Positions 7,687 through 19,516 of a stretch of DNA of 64,000 nt are shown piece by piece. Source of the DNA: Nocardiopsis sp. N85 (lineage in GTDB: Bacteria; Actinomycetota; Actinomycetes; Streptosporangiales; Streptosporangiaceae); assembly GCF_028882275.1 (NCBI RefSeq), contig NZ_JARBUT010000009.1, positions 1-64,000 on the forward strand, in the 5' to 3' direction. The notes under the pieces are model-generated. The model was not told where the DNA came from. It saw nothing but the letters and a program-made list of their open reading frames with translations, and did no database searches. How positions within the stretch are numbered: position 1 is the stretch's first letter; every line of letters begins with the position of its first letter. The position numbers were made by a program, and so were the translations under genes.

Positions 7687-7956
7687 ATGAGCGACCCCTA
7701 CCGCTTCTCGCGGAGTTCCGGAGACCCCCGCCCATCGCGACAGGACGGCGCCCCCACCCCAGGGGGCCGACTCGCGGTGCGCGCCTCGCTGTGGCTGCTG
7801 ATCATCCTCGGCGCCACGGCCAACGCGGTCACCTCCTTCGGCGGATTCCATCCGCTGATCAGCGTGGCCTTCGGGTTGTCGACCGTGCTGTGCATAGTCC
7901 TGCTGGTCATGCACCATCTGCGCCACCGCAGACGGCACAACCCATCGGACAGATAA
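7687..7956 (+). CDS. Small membrane protein, two predicted helices
   Basis: An 89-aa protein I do not recognise as a named family. A polar N-terminus of about 36 residues (proline, serine, arginine) is followed by two hydrophobic helices, roughly SLWLLIILGATANAVTS and ISVAFGLSTVLCIVLLVMHH, and a basic tail LRHRRRHNPSDR, which suggests both ends face the cytoplasm. The ATG at 7687 has GGAG about 10 nt upstream. It is followed directly by a strong terminator and stands alone, divergent from TCS1. It may be a target or accessory of that system; function unknown. Confidence 0.7.
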   Translation: MSDPYRFSRSSGDPRPSRQDGAPTPGGRLAVRASLWLLIILGATANAVTSFGGFHPLISVAFGLSTVLCIVLLVMHHLRHRRRHNPSDR

Positions 7957-7994
7957 AGAAAAACCCTTTATCTTTTCCTGAGTAGAGCATCTCT

Positions 7995-8026
7995 GCCATC
8001 CGGCGACCCCGGATGGCTTTTTTCTT
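7995..8026 (+). terminator. Strong Rho-independent terminator
   Basis: GCCATCCGG (7995-8003) pairs with CCGGATGGC (8009-8017) around a 5-base loop and is followed by TTTTTTCTTTT. It isolates the small membrane protein transcript from the NRPS operon downstream. Confidence 0.93.
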
Positions 8027-8185
8027 TTGTGGCCACTTTCGGCCACCCCGAGAAGCGACTCATTACTCTACTCTCACGAAACATCTCTCAGCGTGACAAT
8101 CCGTGAATGCACGGCCCCCAGGCGAAACAACGTGCCCTCTGACCAGCGATTCTCACCACGCCATTCGAGCAGAACGCCCAAAAAG

Positions 8186-8199
8186 GTGACTCAAGTCAC
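8186..8199. promoter_or_regulatory. Crp/FNR-like site GTGA-N6-TCAC
   Basis: GTGA (8186-8189), six bases, then TCAC (8196-8199), extended by a 3' A. This is the core of the site recognised by actinobacterial Crp proteins, which in Streptomyces act on many secondary-metabolite clusters (family knowledge). It is 385 bp from the first operon gene, so its role is an inference. Confidence 0.4.
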
Positions 8200-8397
8200 A
8201 AGGAAGCTTCGGGCACCCCCCGACCCCAGTCGATATGACCACATAAGACCAGTTCAGAGCGGATGTCAGCACCCAGGGGACTTCGCCTCAACGCCTCCGG
8301 CGAGCAGCGGGCGATCTCTGGGAGAGCAGTAAACAAATGAACAGTGTCAGGTTTTCATACACCTACCCGGCAACCAGCGAAGACCACGATCACGGCA

Positions 8398-8415
8398 CAT
8401 TAACGGGCGATTAAC
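8398..8415 (+). promoter_or_regulatory. Direct repeat ATTAAC with 11-bp period (SARP-like box)
   Basis: CATTAAC (8398-8404) and GATTAAC (8409-8415) share ATTAAC and are separated by four bases, a repeat period of 11 bp. Heptamers with 4-bp spacers on one face of the helix are the binding pattern of SARP regulators, and a SARP-domain regulator is encoded at 35745-38837. No convincing -10 box lies at the ideal distance. Confidence 0.35.
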
Positions 8416-8467
8416 CATCGCATCGAAGTGTGCTCCCATGTGCATGTTGAGGCATGAGCCGCATCCC

Positions 8468-8497
8468 TTGACTCGTCCGGAAGGGATAGTGAAGTAT
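8468..8497 (+). promoter_or_regulatory. Candidate promoter of the NRPS operon
   Basis: TTGACT (8468-8473) is followed after 18 bp by AAGTAT (8492-8497). The -35 is good and the -10 poor, a common state for activator-dependent promoters. It lies 87 bp upstream of the first gene's GTG start. Confidence 0.3.
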
Positions 8498-8583
8498 CTG
8501 CCTGTCGGTATTGCTGACTACACCCTCGATCATCGCAAAACTCAGGCGGACTATCCATTCTCCGAAACACGACAGGAGCCGAC

Positions 8584-9933
8584 GTGAGAAGAGACCTTTC
8601 GCGCCTGTTCGAGGGCCTCGCCCACGATTCCCTGGTGCCGGGGGCCCAACTGTCCCTGTATCACGGGGGCGAACTGTACGAACTCACCACGGGTGTCGAG
8701 CGGGCCGGCACGGAGCGCCCCGTGACCCCGCGCTCGCGCTTCGCCTACGGATCGGTCTCCAAGGTCTTCACGGCCGCCCTGATCATGCAGTCCGTCGAGG
8801 ACGGCGACCTCGATCTCGACACCCCCGTCATGGACCTCCTGCCCGGGCTCAGGGCCGCCGGCGACAGGCCGACGATGACCACCCGTCAGCTCCTCAGCCA
8901 CACCGCGGGGCTGATCTCCGACCACGACGAGGGGCCGGTCCGGTCCGCCTCCCTGCGCCGGCAGGCGCTGTCCCTGCTGGAGCAGGGCCGGGTCGCCGAC
9001 CCCGGGAACGCCTTCTCCTACTCCAACAGCGGTTACTCCCTGGCCGCCTACCTGGTGGAGACCGTCACCGGCCAGAGCTGGTGGGAGACATTGGAATCGC
9101 ACCTTCTCGCACCCGCCGGACTGGACACGGTCTTCGTGTACGACGCCCGCGACCCCGGTGCCCGACCCGAGATCGTCAGCGGCCACGCCGTGGACCTCCC
9201 CTCGGGAACGGTCGAGCCGGTGGACTTCCACGTGGAGCCCGCGCTGGCCCCCGCGGGCGGGCTGGCGGGGAGCGCCACCGACCTGGTGAACTTCGCGCGG
9301 GCCTTCATGACGCCCGACGACGCCGCCCTGCACATCGACATCGCCGACCCGAGCGTGCTGCACGAGATGGGCCGCTCGGTACCGGCGGCCGACCCCTTCG
9401 GGCTGGCCGACGGCTGGGGCGCGGGCTGGGCCCTGCACCTGGCGGGCGACCGGCTCTGGTACGGCCACGACGGCACGCTCGACGGCGGCACCTGCGACCT
9501 GCGGGTCGACCCCGAAGGGCGCACCGCCCTGGCGCTGACCACGAACGGCACCTCGGGGCTGCGCATGTGGGAGGACCTGGTGTCCGGCCTGCGGGATCTG
9601 GGCGTGGACGTGGGGCACTACCGGCACCCGGTCCGGCACCGGCGGAGCACGGTCCCCGGTGAGGAGATCACCGGCCGGTACGTCAACGGCGATCTGCGCG
9701 TGGACGTCACCCGGCTGGGCGACGGATTCTGGTTCGGCCTGGCCGACGGGTTCTCCGGTCCGCTCGACCCGGCCTCCGACCAGCACTTCTCCGTCACGGT
9801 GGGCGATCTCGGCGGCATGTCCTTCAACGGCCGCTTCCTGCGCGACCCGCACGCTCCCGAGGTCGTCACGGCCATGCAGTACAACGGCCGGTCTCTGCGC
9901 AGGACCCCCCTCCCGGTCCGCGCCAGGACCTGA
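8584..9933 (+). CDS. PBP-type stand-alone thioesterase/peptide cyclase (SurE-like)
   Basis: A 449-aa serine hydrolase of the class C beta-lactamase/PBP fold without signal peptide, so probably cytoplasmic. Catalytic motifs are S57-V-S-K60, Y146-S-N148 and the H295-D-G segment in [10 protein letters not shown]. Their spacing is close to that of SurE-family NRPS cyclases. After about residue 350 comes a separate beta-rich tail ([17 protein letters not shown] to the end), as expected for the lipocalin-like domain of that family. It is the first gene of the NRPS operon. The synthetases lack a thioesterase and end in an E domain, so this enzyme is the likely release and head-to-tail cyclization catalyst, acting on a D-configured C-terminus. 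The GTG at 8584 has AGGAG 5 nt upstream. The alternative is a D-peptidase acting on the product. Confidence 0.8.
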   Translation: MRRDLSRLFEGLAHDSLVPGAQLSLYHGGELYELTTGVERAGTERPVTPRSRFAYGSVSKVFTAALIMQSVEDGDLDLDTPVMDLLPGLRAAGDRPTMTTRQLLSHTAGLISDHDEGPVRSASLRRQALSLLEQGRVADPGNAFSYSNSGYSLAAYLVETVTGQSWWETLESHLLAPAGLDTVFVYDARDPGARPEIVSGHAVDLPSGTVEPVDFHVEPALAPAGGLAGSATDLVNFARAFMTPDDAALHIDIADPSVLHEMGRSVPAADPFGLADGWGAGWALHLAGDRLWYGHDGTLDGGTCDLRVDPEGRTALALTTNGTSGLRMWEDLVSGLRDLGVDVGHYRHPVRHRRSTVPGEEITGRYVNGDLRVDVTRLGDGFWFGLADGFSGPLDPASDQHFSVTVGDLGGMSFNGRFLRDPHAPEVVTAMQYNGRSLRRTPLPVRART

Positions 9934-10001
9934 CCCCCTCCCCTCCCCCTCGGGCCCCGCCACCGGCCTGTCCTCGATTTCGAATCCCAGGAGCAGTGAT
10001 C

Positions 10002-13000
10002 GTGTCGTCCCCCCAGGCCCCGGCCGCCCGCACCTTCCCGGAACTGTTCGCCGCCCGGGCCGCCCGCCGCCCCGAGGCGACGGCGTTGGTGACCGAGAGC
10101 GGGACGCTCACCTACGCGAGCCTCGCCGAACTGGTCGAGCGCCGGGCCCGCGGACTCCTCCTCCACGGTGTCCGTCCCGGGGACATCGTCGGTGTGCACC
10201 TCGAACGCGGCCGGGACACGGTGGTGTCACTACTCGCGATCATGCGGGCGGGAGCGGCCCATCTCCCCCTGGACCCCGCCTACCCGGCCGAACGGCTCGC
10301 GTACATGATCACCGACTCCGGGGCCGGGACGGTGATCACCGCGAACGCGGTGTCGACGCCCCTTCCCGACGGGGTCCGGGCCCTGACCACCGCCGAGGCC
10401 GACGCGGGCGCCGGAGCCGTCGGGAACACCGCTCCGACGGACGCACGCCCGCTGCCCGACGACATCGCCTACGTCATCTACACCTCCGGATCCACCGGAC
10501 GGCCCAAGGGCGTCCTGGTCACCCATCGGGGCATCGGCGACCTGGCGGCCACCCAGCGGGTCCGCATGGAGGTGACCGTCGACTCCCGGATCCTCCAGTT
10601 CGCCTCGCCCAGCTTCGACGCCTCGGTGTTCGAGGTGTGCATGGCCCTCCTCAACGGGGCCGCCCTGGTCGTCCTCCCCCGTCCGAGACTCCTGGGCGAG
10701 GAGCTGATCTCCTCCCTGCGGGAGCACCGGATCACCCATGTGACCCTGCCCCCGGCCGTCCTGCCGGGGTTGTCGCCGACCGACCTGACCGGACTGCGGG
10801 CGGTGATGGTGGCGGGCGAGGCGTGCCCGAGCGAGATCGTGAACCTGTGGTCGCGCGGCCGGCGGATGTACAACGGGTACGGGCCCACGGAGACCACCGT
10901 GTGCGCGACGATGAGCGCACCCCTGTCCGGGAACGACGTGCCGCCGATCGGTCGCGCGGTCGACGGCACGACCGTCCACGTGCTGGACGAGCGGCTGCGT
11001 CCGGTACCGGAGGGCGGCATCGGCGAACTGTACATCTCCGGTGCCGGTCTGGCCCGCGGTTACCACGGCCGGGCGGGGCTGACCGCCGAGCGCTTCGTGC
11101 CCGACCCGTTCGGCCCGCCCGGTTCCCGCATGTACCGCTCCGGCGACGTGGTGCGCCTGCGTCCCGACGGCGACCTGGAGTTCCGCGGCAGGAGCGACCA
11201 CCAGGTGAAACTGCGCGGTTTCCGCATCGAGCCGGGGGAGATCGAGGACGCCGCCACCCGGGTGCCCGAGGTGGCCACCGCGGCGGTTCTCGTACGCGAG
11301 GACCGGCCCGGGATCCGCCGTCTCGTCGCCTACGTGGCCGGGGAGCCGCACGGCCCGGCACCCGACGGGGAACGGGTGCGCGCGGCCCTGGCCGAGCGGC
11401 TGCCCGACCACATGGTCCCTTCCGTCGTCGTGGCGCTGCCCGCCCTGCCCACCACGCCCAACGGGAAGATCGACCGCGCCCTGCTGCCCGCCCCCGACGA
11501 GGCCGCCCCGGAGCCGGAGTACACGGCGCCGCGCGACGACACCGAGCGGGTGGTCTGCGAGGAGTTCGCCGCCGTCCTGTGTCTGGACCGGGTGGGCGCG
11601 CACGACGACTTCTTCTCCCTGGGCGGTGATTCCATCCTCGCCGTCCGCGCGTTGTCCCGCATCGACGCCCGGCTCGGGACCGCCTTGGACCGACGGTCGG
11701 TGTTCGCCCACCCCACCCCGGCCCGGCTGGCCTCCGAGGGTGTCGGCGGCACGGACGCCACCCGTCCGATCACCCGCGTCGACCGGGGCCGTCCCCTGCC
11801 CCTGTCCGCCGCGCAGCGCCGCCTGTGGTTCCTTCACCAGCACCACCGGGGCGGCGCCGAGTACCACACGGGGAGCGCCCACCGGCTGACCGGGAAACTC
11901 TCGGTACCCGCTCTCCAGGACGCGCTCACCGGCCTGCGACGGCGGCACGAGATCCTGCGCACCACCTACGCCACCACCGATGAGGGGCCGGTCCAGGTGA
12001 TCGGCGAGCCCTCGGAGGGCGGCGCCCCGCTGTCCCACCTCGACCTGGCCGGAACCGGCGATCTCGGGGAACGACTGGAGAAGGTGCTCACCGCCGAGGT
12101 GGAGCGGCCCTTCGACCTCGGGGAGGGCGGCCCGTTCCGGGCCCTGCTGGTCCGGCTCGGCGAAGACGACCACCTCCTGGTGCTGAGCTTCCACCACATC
12201 GCCTGCGACGGCTGGTCCGTGGACCTCCTGGCCCGGGACCTGACCGCTCTGTACCGAGACCGGACCCGCGGCCGGTCCACGGCCGAGCCCGAAGCGGACC
12301 GGTTGGACTACGCCGACTTCGCGGTGTGGGAACAGGGCCGATGGGACGGGCCGGACGCGGACGGGCGCCTGGCGTACTGGAGGCGCGAACTCGACGGGGC
12401 GCGCCCCTTGGAGGTCCCCTGCGACCGCCCCAGGCCGACGGTCCGGACCACGGCGGGCGCGGTGCACCGCCTGGACCTCGGTCCCGTTCTGACGGACGCG
12501 CTCAAGGAAGCGGGAAGGCGGCGCGGTTCCACCCTGTTCACCACGCTCACCGCGCTCACCCAGCTGCTGCTGTCCACCGCCTCGGGATCCGTGGACGTCA
12601 CCCTCGGGGTGGCGTCGGCCGGACGCGACCACCACCAGGTGGACGACGTGGTCGGGTTCTTCGTCAACCCCCTGGTGATCAGGTCGCGGATCGACCCCGC
12701 CTCGACCCTCGGAGGGGTCGCGGACGGGGTGCGCTCCACCGTTCTCACCGCCTTCGAGCACGAAATGCCCTTCGAGCGGGTCGTGGACGCGGTGGCCACC
12801 GAACGCGATCCGGGCCGTACCCCCCTCTTCCAGGCTCTGATGGTGCTCCAGAACGCTCACTCGGGGAGGCTGGACCTGCCCGGCCTCCAGGTACGGCCGG
12901 TGGACCTGCCCCGGACCTCGTCCCTGTTCGACCTGGTCTTCGAGTTCACCGAACGCGACGGAGGCCTGCGACTGGCCCTGGAGTACAACACCGACCTGTA

Positions 13001-16000
13001 CGACCAGGAGCGGATCGCCGGCCTCGCCCGGGGCCTGCGGTCGATCGCGGAGCTGCTGGCGAACGCGCCGGAGACCGCCGTGGCCCGGATCGACGTCCGC
13101 GGCGACGATGAACGGCGGGTCCTGGCCTCCCGTGAGGGGGGCGGGCCCGAGGGGTCGGTGCCGACCCTTCCCGAGGCGTTCGCGGCGCAGGTCGCACGGG
13201 CCCCGGAGGCCACGGCCGTGTCCGGCCCGGACGGGGAGCTGACCTACGCCGAACTCGACGCGGCCTCCTTCGCCCTGGCCGCCCGGCTGCGCGCGCACGG
13301 CGCGGGCGACGAGTCGCCCGTCCTGGTGGTGCTGGAGCGGGGGGTGAGCGTGGTGACCGCGATGCTCGCGGTCGTGCGCGCGGGCGCGGCCTACGTGCCG
13401 GTGCACGTGAACGACCCGGTCGAGCGGGTGGCACGGCTGGCCGAGGAGACCGGGGCGGTCTGTGCGATCGCCGACGCGGCCTCGGCCGACCGGGTGCCGG
13501 CCCGTCCCGGACTGACCGTCATCGACCCCGACGGCGGCCCGGTGCCCCCGGACGGGGCCCCGGTGCGCGTTCACCCGAAGAGCCTGGCCTACGTGATGTT
13601 CACGTCCGGGTCCACGGGCACCCCCAAGGGCGTGGCGGTCGCCCACGACGACATCGTCCGGCTGGCCCGGGACCGGCGCTGGCGGGGCGGTGGACACGAC
13701 CGGCTCCTCTTCCACTCCTCACACGCGTTCGACGCGGCCACCTACGAGATCTGGGTGCCGTTGCTGAACGGGGGGACGGTCGTGGTGGCCCCGCCCGGAC
13801 ACCTGGACGCCGAGGGGTTCGCCGCCGTGGTCGCCCGACACGGCGCCACCGGGACGTTCGTGACGTCATCGCTGTTCAACCTGTACGCATCGCAGGATCC
13901 GGCCTGTTTCTCGGGTCTGCGCGAGGTGCTCACCGGTGGTGAGGCCGCCAACCCGGGCGCCGTGGAGCGGGTGCGGCGTGCGTGCCCGGGGACCCTCGTC
14001 TCCAACGTGTACGGTCCGACCGAGACCACCACGTACGCCACGACGTTCACGGTGGAGGGGGAGGGCCCGGTCCCGACGCCGGTCCCGATCGGCGACCCGC
14101 TGGACGGGACACGGGTGTGCGTGCTGGACCCGCTGCTGCGCCGTACACCCGAGGGCGCCGTGGGCGAACTGTACATCGGCGGCGCGGGGGTGGCGCGCGG
14201 GTACCGGGGCCGTCCGGGGACCACCGCGGAGCGTTTCGTGGCCGACCCGTTCGGCTCCGGCGAACGCCTGTACCGCACCGGCGACCTGGTCCGATGGAAC
14301 CGCGACGGACGGTTGGAGTACACGGGCCGCGCCGACGCGCAGGTGAAACTGCGGGGCTTTCGGATCGAGCCGGGCGAGGTGGAGGCCGCCCTGCTGCGCA
14401 GCCCACAGGTCGCCGAGGCGGTGGTGCTCGTGCACCGCTCGGAGAGCGGCGCGCGGCGACTGGTCGGCTACGTGGTGGGGGCGGCGGGGCCGATCACCGA
14501 GGCCGGGGCCGAAAGGCTGCGCGAAGCCCTGACGCGAGAGCTTCCGGCGTACATGGTGCCCGGTGTCCTGGTCCCGCTCGACGCGATGCCGTTGAACGCC
14601 AACGGCAAGGTGGACCGGCGGGCACTGCCCGAGCCGCCCTCCGACGGCGGGGAGAGGGCCTTCACGGCTCCGCGTTCGGAGAGGGAACGGGCGCTGACCG
14701 AGGTGTTCGCCTCCGTGCTCGGAGCCGACCGGGTCGGCGTGCACGACGACTTCTTCGCCCTGGGCGGCGACTCCATCCTGAGCATCCAGGTCGTCTCCCG
14801 CGCCCGACGCTCCGGCCTCACCCTCACCTCACAACAGGTCTTCTCCCACCCCACCGTGGCCGCACTCGCCGCGGTCGCCACCACCGACGACCACCACGAA
14901 CGCCCCCGCCTCGGACCGACCACCGGACCCGTCACCCCCACCCCCATCATGCGCTGGTTCCTGCGAACGCATCCCGTCGCCCCGGAGCACTTCAACATGT
15001 CGGTGCTGCTGGACCTGGCGGAGGACACCGACGCCGGCGCGCTGGTACGGGCGGTGGACGCCCTGGTCGCACACCACGACATGCTCCGGTTGTGCATGGA
15101 CGCCGACGGCGCCTTCCGGATCGCCGGGGTGGACGAGGTGGAGCCGTCGGTGGAGACGGTCGACCTCTCCGGAACGGAGCGGGAACGGGTCGACGACGTG
15201 ATCTCCGAACACGTCCGGCGGGTCCAGGCCGGGCTGGAACCGGCGGTCGGACGGATGCTGCGGGCGGTGTTGTTCACCGGTGACGAAGCACCCTCCCGAC
15301 TCCTGATCGTGGCCCACCACCTCGTCGTGGACGGCGTCTCCTGGCGCATCCTCCTCGAAGACCTCACCACCGCCCACCACCAGCTCACCACCGGCACCCC
15401 CCTCGACCTCGGCCCCCGCACCACCCCCTTCCCCACCTGGGCCGACCACCTCACCACCCTCACGACCAACGGCCACTTCAACGACGAGACCGACCACTGG
15501 AACACCCTCGCCCACACCCCCACCGACCTCCCCCACGACCACCACCACAACGGCGACGGCAACGGCAACGGCACCATCGCGACCCAGCGGAGCGTGTCGG
15601 GGCGGTTGTCGCCCGAGGTCACCCGGGCGCTGTTGCGGGAGGTGCCGCCGGTGTTCCGCACCCGGGTCAACGACCTCCTGCTCGCCGCACTCGGCCGGGT
15701 GCTCGGTGAGTGGACCGGGCGCGAACGCCTCCTGGTCGACCTGGAGGGACACGGCCGCGAGGACCTGTCCGCCGATCCGTCCGCCGACCTGGACCTGTCC
15801 CGCACCGTCGGCTGGTTCACCACCCTCTTCCCCGTCGCCCTCACCTCCCACCCCGACTGGGAACAACAGATCAAGACCACCAAGGAGATGCTCCGCTCCG
15901 TCCCCCGCCACGGCATCGGCTTCGGCGCACTGCACCACCTCGGACCGGGACTGGAACACACCCCCCAACCCCGGATCTCCTTCAACTACCTCGGCCGATT

Positions 16001-19000
16001 CGACACCGGGGTACCGGAGGAGGCGCCTTACACCGCCATGACCCTGGGCGGGGCCGATGACGCCGACGCCGATCGGGCGCACCTGATCGACGTGGTCGGT
16101 CGGGTGGTGGACGAACGGTTGACCCTCGACCTGGCCTACTCCGACCGGGTGCACACCGAGGACACCGCACGTGGTCTGTTGGAGTCGCTGGCGACGGCGG
16201 TGGACGACCTGGTGGACTTCTGTCTGGGCGAGGGCGTCGGTGGAGCCACACCCTCCGACTTCCCCCTCGTGGAACTGGACCAGCAGACCCTCGACCGCCT
16301 CGTCACCCCCCACGTCCAGGACGTCCTCCCCCTCACCCCCATGCAACAGGGCATGCTGTTCCACTCCCTGTTGGACGACGGATCGTCCTATCTGGAGCAG
16401 ATCGTGGTCCGGCTCGAAGGCGTCGACTCCCCCGAAAAACTCGCCGACGCCTGGCGACGCACCTACGAGGCCACCCCCGCCCTACGCGCCGTCCCCGCCT
16501 GGGAAGGACTCACCACCCCCGTCCAACTCATCACCGACACCACACCACTCCCCATCACCATCGAAGACCTCTCCCACCTCAACGGACCCGAACAGGAAAA
16601 CGCCCTCCAAGCGTTCACCGACCACGACCGCACCACCGGAATCGACCTGACCACCGGACCCCTCATGCGCATCGGGGTCGTCCGCCTCTCCCCCACCCGC
16701 ACCGCCGTCACCTGGACCTTCCACCACCTCCTCCTCGACGGATGGAGCCTGCCCCTGATCCTGGACGACGTCTTCACCGCCTACCGGGACCAACCCCTGC
16801 CCGCACGCCCCGCCTTCCGCGACCACCTCCACTGGCTCGCCCGACAGGACACCGAAACCGGACTCGCCCACTGGCGCGACACCCTCACCGGCATCGACGA
16901 ACCCACCCCGCTCCCCTACGACCGCACACCCGAGGACGTGCGGACCGCCCGTTCCCGGGTCCGGGTGGAGACCCACCTCGACGAGGAGCGCTCCGCCTCC
17001 GTGCACCGGTTCGCGCGGGAGCACGGACTCACCGTGAACGCCCTCGTCCAAGGCGCCTGGGCCCTACTCCTGTCCGCCCACTCCGGCCGCACCGACACCG
17101 TCTTCGGCGCCACCACCTCAGGACGCCCCGCCGACCGACCCGACATCGAGAACGCCGTCGGCATCTACATCAACACCCTCCCCGTCCGCGTCCGCGTCAC
17201 CCCCCACACCCCCGTCACCACCTGGCTCCGCGAACTCCAGGACCGTCAGGTGACCGCACGCCGGTACGACCACCTGCCGCTGTCCCGCATCCAGGGAGAA
17301 GCGGGGCTACCCGGTGACACGCAGCTGTTCGACAGCATCGTGGTGTTCGAGAACTACCCCGTGAACGCCGAGACCGCCCGCCGCCACGGCATCGAGATCC
17401 TCGACGTCACCGCCGAGGAGGCCACCAACTACCCGCTCGCGCTCAGCGCGTACGCGACGGAGAGGATCCGTCTGATCATCGGCTACGAACCCGATCACTT
17501 CGACCGGGACACGGCCCTGAGGCTGTTGGACGACCTGTCGACCGTTCTCGGATCACTGGTCCTGGACCCGGAGCGGCCCCTGGGCGCGGTGACGGGCGCG
17601 GACGCCTCCGCCACCAGCGCCTTCACCGACGGGGGCACCCTGGCGGTGCCCGACCTGACGGTGCCCGAGCTGTTCGCCGAACAGGTGCGCGCCCGGCCCG
17701 ACGCGGTCGCGCTCGTCGGCGCCGACCGGGAGTGGACCTACGCCGAACTGGACCGACGCTCCGACGAGATCGCCGGGCATCTGCGCGCCCACGGGGCCGG
17801 TCACGAGTCCCGCGTGTTCCTGTCCCTGCCGCGCTCGCCCCGAGTCGTCGTCGCGATGCTCGGGGTCCTCAAGGCGGGGGCGACCTACGTTCCGCTGCAC
17901 GACTCCGTCCCCGCCGAGCGGGTGGCCGCCCTGGCCGCCGGCAACGGTGTGGACATCGCGATCACCGACCCCGTGTCGGCGGACCTCTACACCGGGTCGG
18001 TCCCGATCACCGTCCACGGTTACGGCCCCGAGGGGATCACCCTCCTCGCCGAGCGCCCCGGAGTGGAGCGGGACGTACGGCCCGGACGGGCCCGGCCGGC
18101 CTCGGCCGCCTACGTGATGTTCACGTCCGGGTCCACGGGCACGCCCAAGGGCGTCGTGGTCGACCACCGCAACATCGTGGCGTTCACCCGGGACGGCCGC
18201 TGGGGCCGGGGACACGATCGGATCCTGTTCCACTCCCCGCACGCCTTCGACGCGGCCACCCACGAGATCTGGACGCCGCTCCTCAACGGCGGCACCGTGA
18301 TGGTGGCCCCCGAACAGGGCGTCACCGCCGACATGATCCGGGCCGGCGTGCGCGACCACGGGGTGACGGCGGTCTTCCTGACCACGGCGTTGTTCAACCT
18401 CTTCGCCGGGCAGGACCCCGGCTGCTTCGCCGGGCTGCGACAGGTGTGGACCGGCGGTGAGGCCGCCGACCCGGCCTCCTTCTCCCGTGTCCTGCGGGCG
18501 TGCGGGGACACCCGGGTCGTGCACGTCTACGGGCCGACCGAGACCACCACGTTCGCGACCTGCGCCCCGATCGGCGCGGACCTGGCCGAAGCCGGGGAGT
18601 GCCCGATCGGCGCCCCGATGGACGGTACCCGCACCCACATCCTGGACGCGGCCCTGCGGCCGGTGCCCGTCGGCGCGGTCGGTGAGCTGTACATCGCCGG
18701 GGACGGTGTGGCACGCGGCTACGACCGCCGCCCGGCGGCGACGGCCGAACGTTTCGTGGCCGACCCCTTCGGCTCCGGAGGGCGCCTCTACCGCACCGGT
18801 GACCTGGTGCGATGGCGGAAGGACGGGCTGATCGAGTTCGTCGGCCGCGCCGACGGCCAGATCAAGCTCCGCGGCCATCGGATCGAACTCGGGGAGATCG
18901 AGGCCGCCCTGGCGAACGCGCCGGGCGTCGCCCAGGCCGCGGCGACCGTCGTGGCCGCGCCGTCCGGGGCGCGGTCCCTGGCCGGGTACCTGACGGAGGC

Positions 19001-19430
19001 CGTCCCCGGCACGCTGGACACCGCCGCGGTGACCGCGGAACTGGCCAGGACGCTGCCCGCCTACATGATCCCCTCGTCCCTGACCGTCCTGGCGTCGCTC
19101 CCCCTCAACGCCAACGGCAAGGTCGACCGGCGGGCGCTGCCCGCACCGGCCGACCCCCGGCCCGAGGAGACCGACTACGCCGCCCCGGAGACCCCCACCG
19201 AGGAGCTGGTGGCCGAGGTCTGGTCCACCGTGCTCCGCCGGGACCGGGTCGGCCGTGACGACAACTTCTTCGACATCGGCGGCGACTCGGTGAAGAGCAT
19301 CCAGGTCGTCGGTGAGATCCGGCGGATCCTCGACGTCACCGTGCCCACCCGGGCGCTGTTCGATCACCAGACGGTCCGGTCCTACGCCCGGGCGGTCGAG
19401 GACGGGCTGCTGGGCTCGTCGGCGCACTGA
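10002..19430 (+). CDS. NRPS1: A-T-C-A-T-E-C-A-T, modules 1-3
   Basis: A 3142-aa assembly-line enzyme. Order with landmark residues: A1 (YTSGSTG at about 160), T1 (Ser544 in LGGDSI), C2 (HHIACDG about 731), A2 (MFTSGSTG about 1199), T2 (Ser1591), E2 ([10 protein letters not shown] about 1772, NYLGRF later), C3 (opens [19 protein letters not shown] about 2241), A3 (about 2706) and T3 (Ser3096 in IGGDSV). It starts with an A domain, so module 1 initiates with a free amino acid. C3 follows an E domain and should accept a D-configured donor. By the ten-residue pocket rule A1 reads D-A-F-T-M-A-G-V-C-K (aromatic-like), A2 D-A-Y-S-L-G-V-T-Y-K and A3 D-A-H-T-W-G-V-T-F-K (no firm assignment). GTG at 10002 was chosen over 9996 because AGGAG then lies 8 nt upstream. 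Codon use is patchy across E2-C3. Confidence 0.95.
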   Translation: MSSPQAPAARTFPELFAARAARRPEATALVTESGTLTYASLAELVERRARGLLLHGVRPGDIVGVHLERGRDTVVSLLAIMRAGAAHLPLDPAYPAERLAYMITDSGAGTVITANAVSTPLPDGVRALTTAEADAGAGAVGNTAPTDARPLPDDIAYVIYTSGSTGRPKGVLVTHRGIGDLAATQRVRMEVTVDSRILQFASPSFDASVFEVCMALLNGAALVVLPRPRLLGEELISSLREHRITHVTLPPAVLPGLSPTDLTGLRAVMVAGEACPSEIVNLWSRGRRMYNGYGPTETTVCATMSAPLSGNDVPPIGRAVDGTTVHVLDERLRPVPEGGIGELYISGAGLARGYHGRAGLTAERFVPDPFGPPGSRMYRSGDVVRLRPDGDLEFRGRSDHQVKLRGFRIEPGEIEDAATRVPEVATAAVLVREDRPGIRRLVAYVAGEPHGPAPDGERVRAALAERLPDHMVPSVVVALPALPTTPNGKIDRALLPAPDEAAPEPEYTAPRDDTERVVCEEFAAVLCLDRVGAHDDFFSLGGDSILAVRALSRIDARLGTALDRRSVFAHPTPARLASEGVGGTDATRPITRVDRGRPLPLSAAQRRLWFLHQHHRGGAEYHTGSAHRLTGKLSVPALQDALTGLRRRHEILRTTYATTDEGPVQVIGEPSEGGAPLSHLDLAGTGDLGERLEKVLTAEVERPFDLGEGGPFRALLVRLGEDDHLLVLSFHHIACDGWSVDLLARDLTALYRDRTRGRSTAEPEADRLDYADFAVWEQGRWDGPDADGRLAYWRRELDGARPLEVPCDRPRPTVRTTAGAVHRLDLGPVLTDALKEAGRRRGSTLFTTLTALTQLLLSTASGSVDVTLGVASAGRDHHQVDDVVGFFVNPLVIRSRIDPASTLGGVADGVRSTVLTAFEHEMPFERVVDAVATERDPGRTPLFQALMVLQNAHSGRLDLPGLQVRPVDLPRTSSLFDLVFEFTERDGGLRLALEYNTDLYDQERIAGLARGLRSIAELLANAPETAVARIDVRGDDERRVLASREGGGPEGSVPTLPEAFAAQVARAPEATAVSGPDGELTYAELDAASFALAARLRAHGAGDESPVLVVLERGVSVVTAMLAVVRAGAAYVPVHVNDPVERVARLAEETGAVCAIADAASADRVPARPGLTVIDPDGGPVPPDGAPVRVHPKSLAYVMFTSGSTGTPKGVAVAHDDIVRLARDRRWRGGGHDRLLFHSSHAFDAATYEIWVPLLNGGTVVVAPPGHLDAEGFAAVVARHGATGTFVTSSLFNLYASQDPACFSGLREVLTGGEAANPGAVERVRRACPGTLVSNVYGPTETTTYATTFTVEGEGPVPTPVPIGDPLDGTRVCVLDPLLRRTPEGAVGELYIGGAGVARGYRGRPGTTAERFVADPFGSGERLYRTGDLVRWNRDGRLEYTGRADAQVKLRGFRIEPGEVEAALLRSPQVAEAVVLVHRSESGARRLVGYVVGAAGPITEAGAERLREALTRELPAYMVPGVLVPLDAMPLNANGKVDRRALPEPPSDGGERAFTAPRSERERALTEVFASVLGADRVGVHDDFFALGGDSILSIQVVSRARRSGLTLTSQQVFSHPTVAALAAVATTDDHHERPRLGPTTGPVTPTPIMRWFLRTHPVAPEHFNMSVLLDLAEDTDAGALVRAVDALVAHHDMLRLCMDADGAFRIAGVDEVEPSVETVDLSGTERERVDDVISEHVRRVQAGLEPAVGRMLRAVLFTGDEAPSRLLIVAHHLVVDGVSWRILLEDLTTAHHQLTTGTPLDLGPRTTPFPTWADHLTTLTTNGHFNDETDHWNTLAHTPTDLPHDHHHNGDGNGNGTIATQRSVSGRLSPEVTRALLREVPPVFRTRVNDLLLAALGRVLGEWTGRERLLVDLEGHGREDLSADPSADLDLSRTVGWFTTLFPVALTSHPDWEQQIKTTKEMLRSVPRHGIGFGALHHLGPGLEHTPQPRISFNYLGRFDTGVPEEAPYTAMTLGGADDADADRAHLIDVVGRVVDERLTLDLAYSDRVHTEDTARGLLESLATAVDDLVDFCLGEGVGGATPSDFPLVELDQQTLDRLVTPHVQDVLPLTPMQQGMLFHSLLDDGSSYLEQIVVRLEGVDSPEKLADAWRRTYEATPALRAVPAWEGLTTPVQLITDTTPLPITIEDLSHLNGPEQENALQAFTDHDRTTGIDLTTGPLMRIGVVRLSPTRTAVTWTFHHLLLDGWSLPLILDDVFTAYRDQPLPARPAFRDHLHWLARQDTETGLAHWRDTLTGIDEPTPLPYDRTPEDVRTARSRVRVETHLDEERSASVHRFAREHGLTVNALVQGAWALLLSAHSGRTDTVFGATTSGRPADRPDIENAVGIYINTLPVRVRVTPHTPVTTWLRELQDRQVTARRYDHLPLSRIQGEAGLPGDTQLFDSIVVFENYPVNAETARRHGIEILDVTAEEATNYPLALSAYATERIRLIIGYEPDHFDRDTALRLLDDLSTVLGSLVLDPERPLGAVTGADASATSAFTDGGTLAVPDLTVPELFAEQVRARPDAVALVGADREWTYAELDRRSDEIAGHLRAHGAGHESRVFLSLPRSPRVVVAMLGVLKAGATYVPLHDSVPAERVAALAAGNGVDIAITDPVSADLYTGSVPITVHGYGPEGITLLAERPGVERDVRPGRARPASAAYVMFTSGSTGTPKGVVVDHRNIVAFTRDGRWGRGHDRILFHSPHAFDAATHEIWTPLLNGGTVMVAPEQGVTADMIRAGVRDHGVTAVFLTTALFNLFAGQDPGCFAGLRQVWTGGEAADPASFSRVLRACGDTRVVHVYGPTETTTFATCAPIGADLAEAGECPIGAPMDGTRTHILDAALRPVPVGAVGELYIAGDGVARGYDRRPAATAERFVADPFGSGGRLYRTGDLVRWRKDGLIEFVGRADGQIKLRGHRIELGEIEAALANAPGVAQAAATVVAAPSGARSLAGYLTEAVPGTLDTAAVTAELARTLPAYMIPSSLTVLASLPLNANGKVDRRALPAPADPRPEETDYAAPETPTEELVAEVWSTVLRRDRVGRDDNFFDIGGDSVKSIQVVGEIRRILDVTVPTRALFDHQTVRSYARAVEDGLLGSSAH

Positions 19431-19516
19431 ACCCCTTCGGGGGCGCGGTCGGCCCGTACCCGGGTGCCCCGCCCCTCGCGTTCCCTCCCCCACCGACGAC
19501 GGTAGGAGCACCGAAG

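Larger units (their letters stand above)
8027..8583 (+). other. 560-bp leader upstream of the NRPS operon
   Basis: No supported gene lies here. It is clearly less GC-rich than the flanking genes and lacks codon bias. It contains a Crp-like dyad (8186-8199), a pair of ATTAAC repeats 11 bp apart (8398-8415) and a TTGACT-based promoter candidate (8468-8497). The last bases contain CAGGAG, the ribosome binding site of the first operon gene. Confidence 0.7.

Noticed and set aside
8027-8332. 101-codon plus-strand frame after the terminator at 7995-8026
   Set aside because: No ribosome binding site, no third-position GC bias and no recognisable motif; the region reads as a regulatory leader.
10230-13715. 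A 1161-codon open frame on the minus strand across NRPS1, and similar long frames at 14829-16364, 17553-19634, 19382-22156 and 23351-25129
   Set aside because: These mirror the highly biased codons of the NRPS genes. Their translations are Gly/Arg/Gln/Pro/His-rich with no domain, while the plus-strand frame carries every NRPS motif in order.
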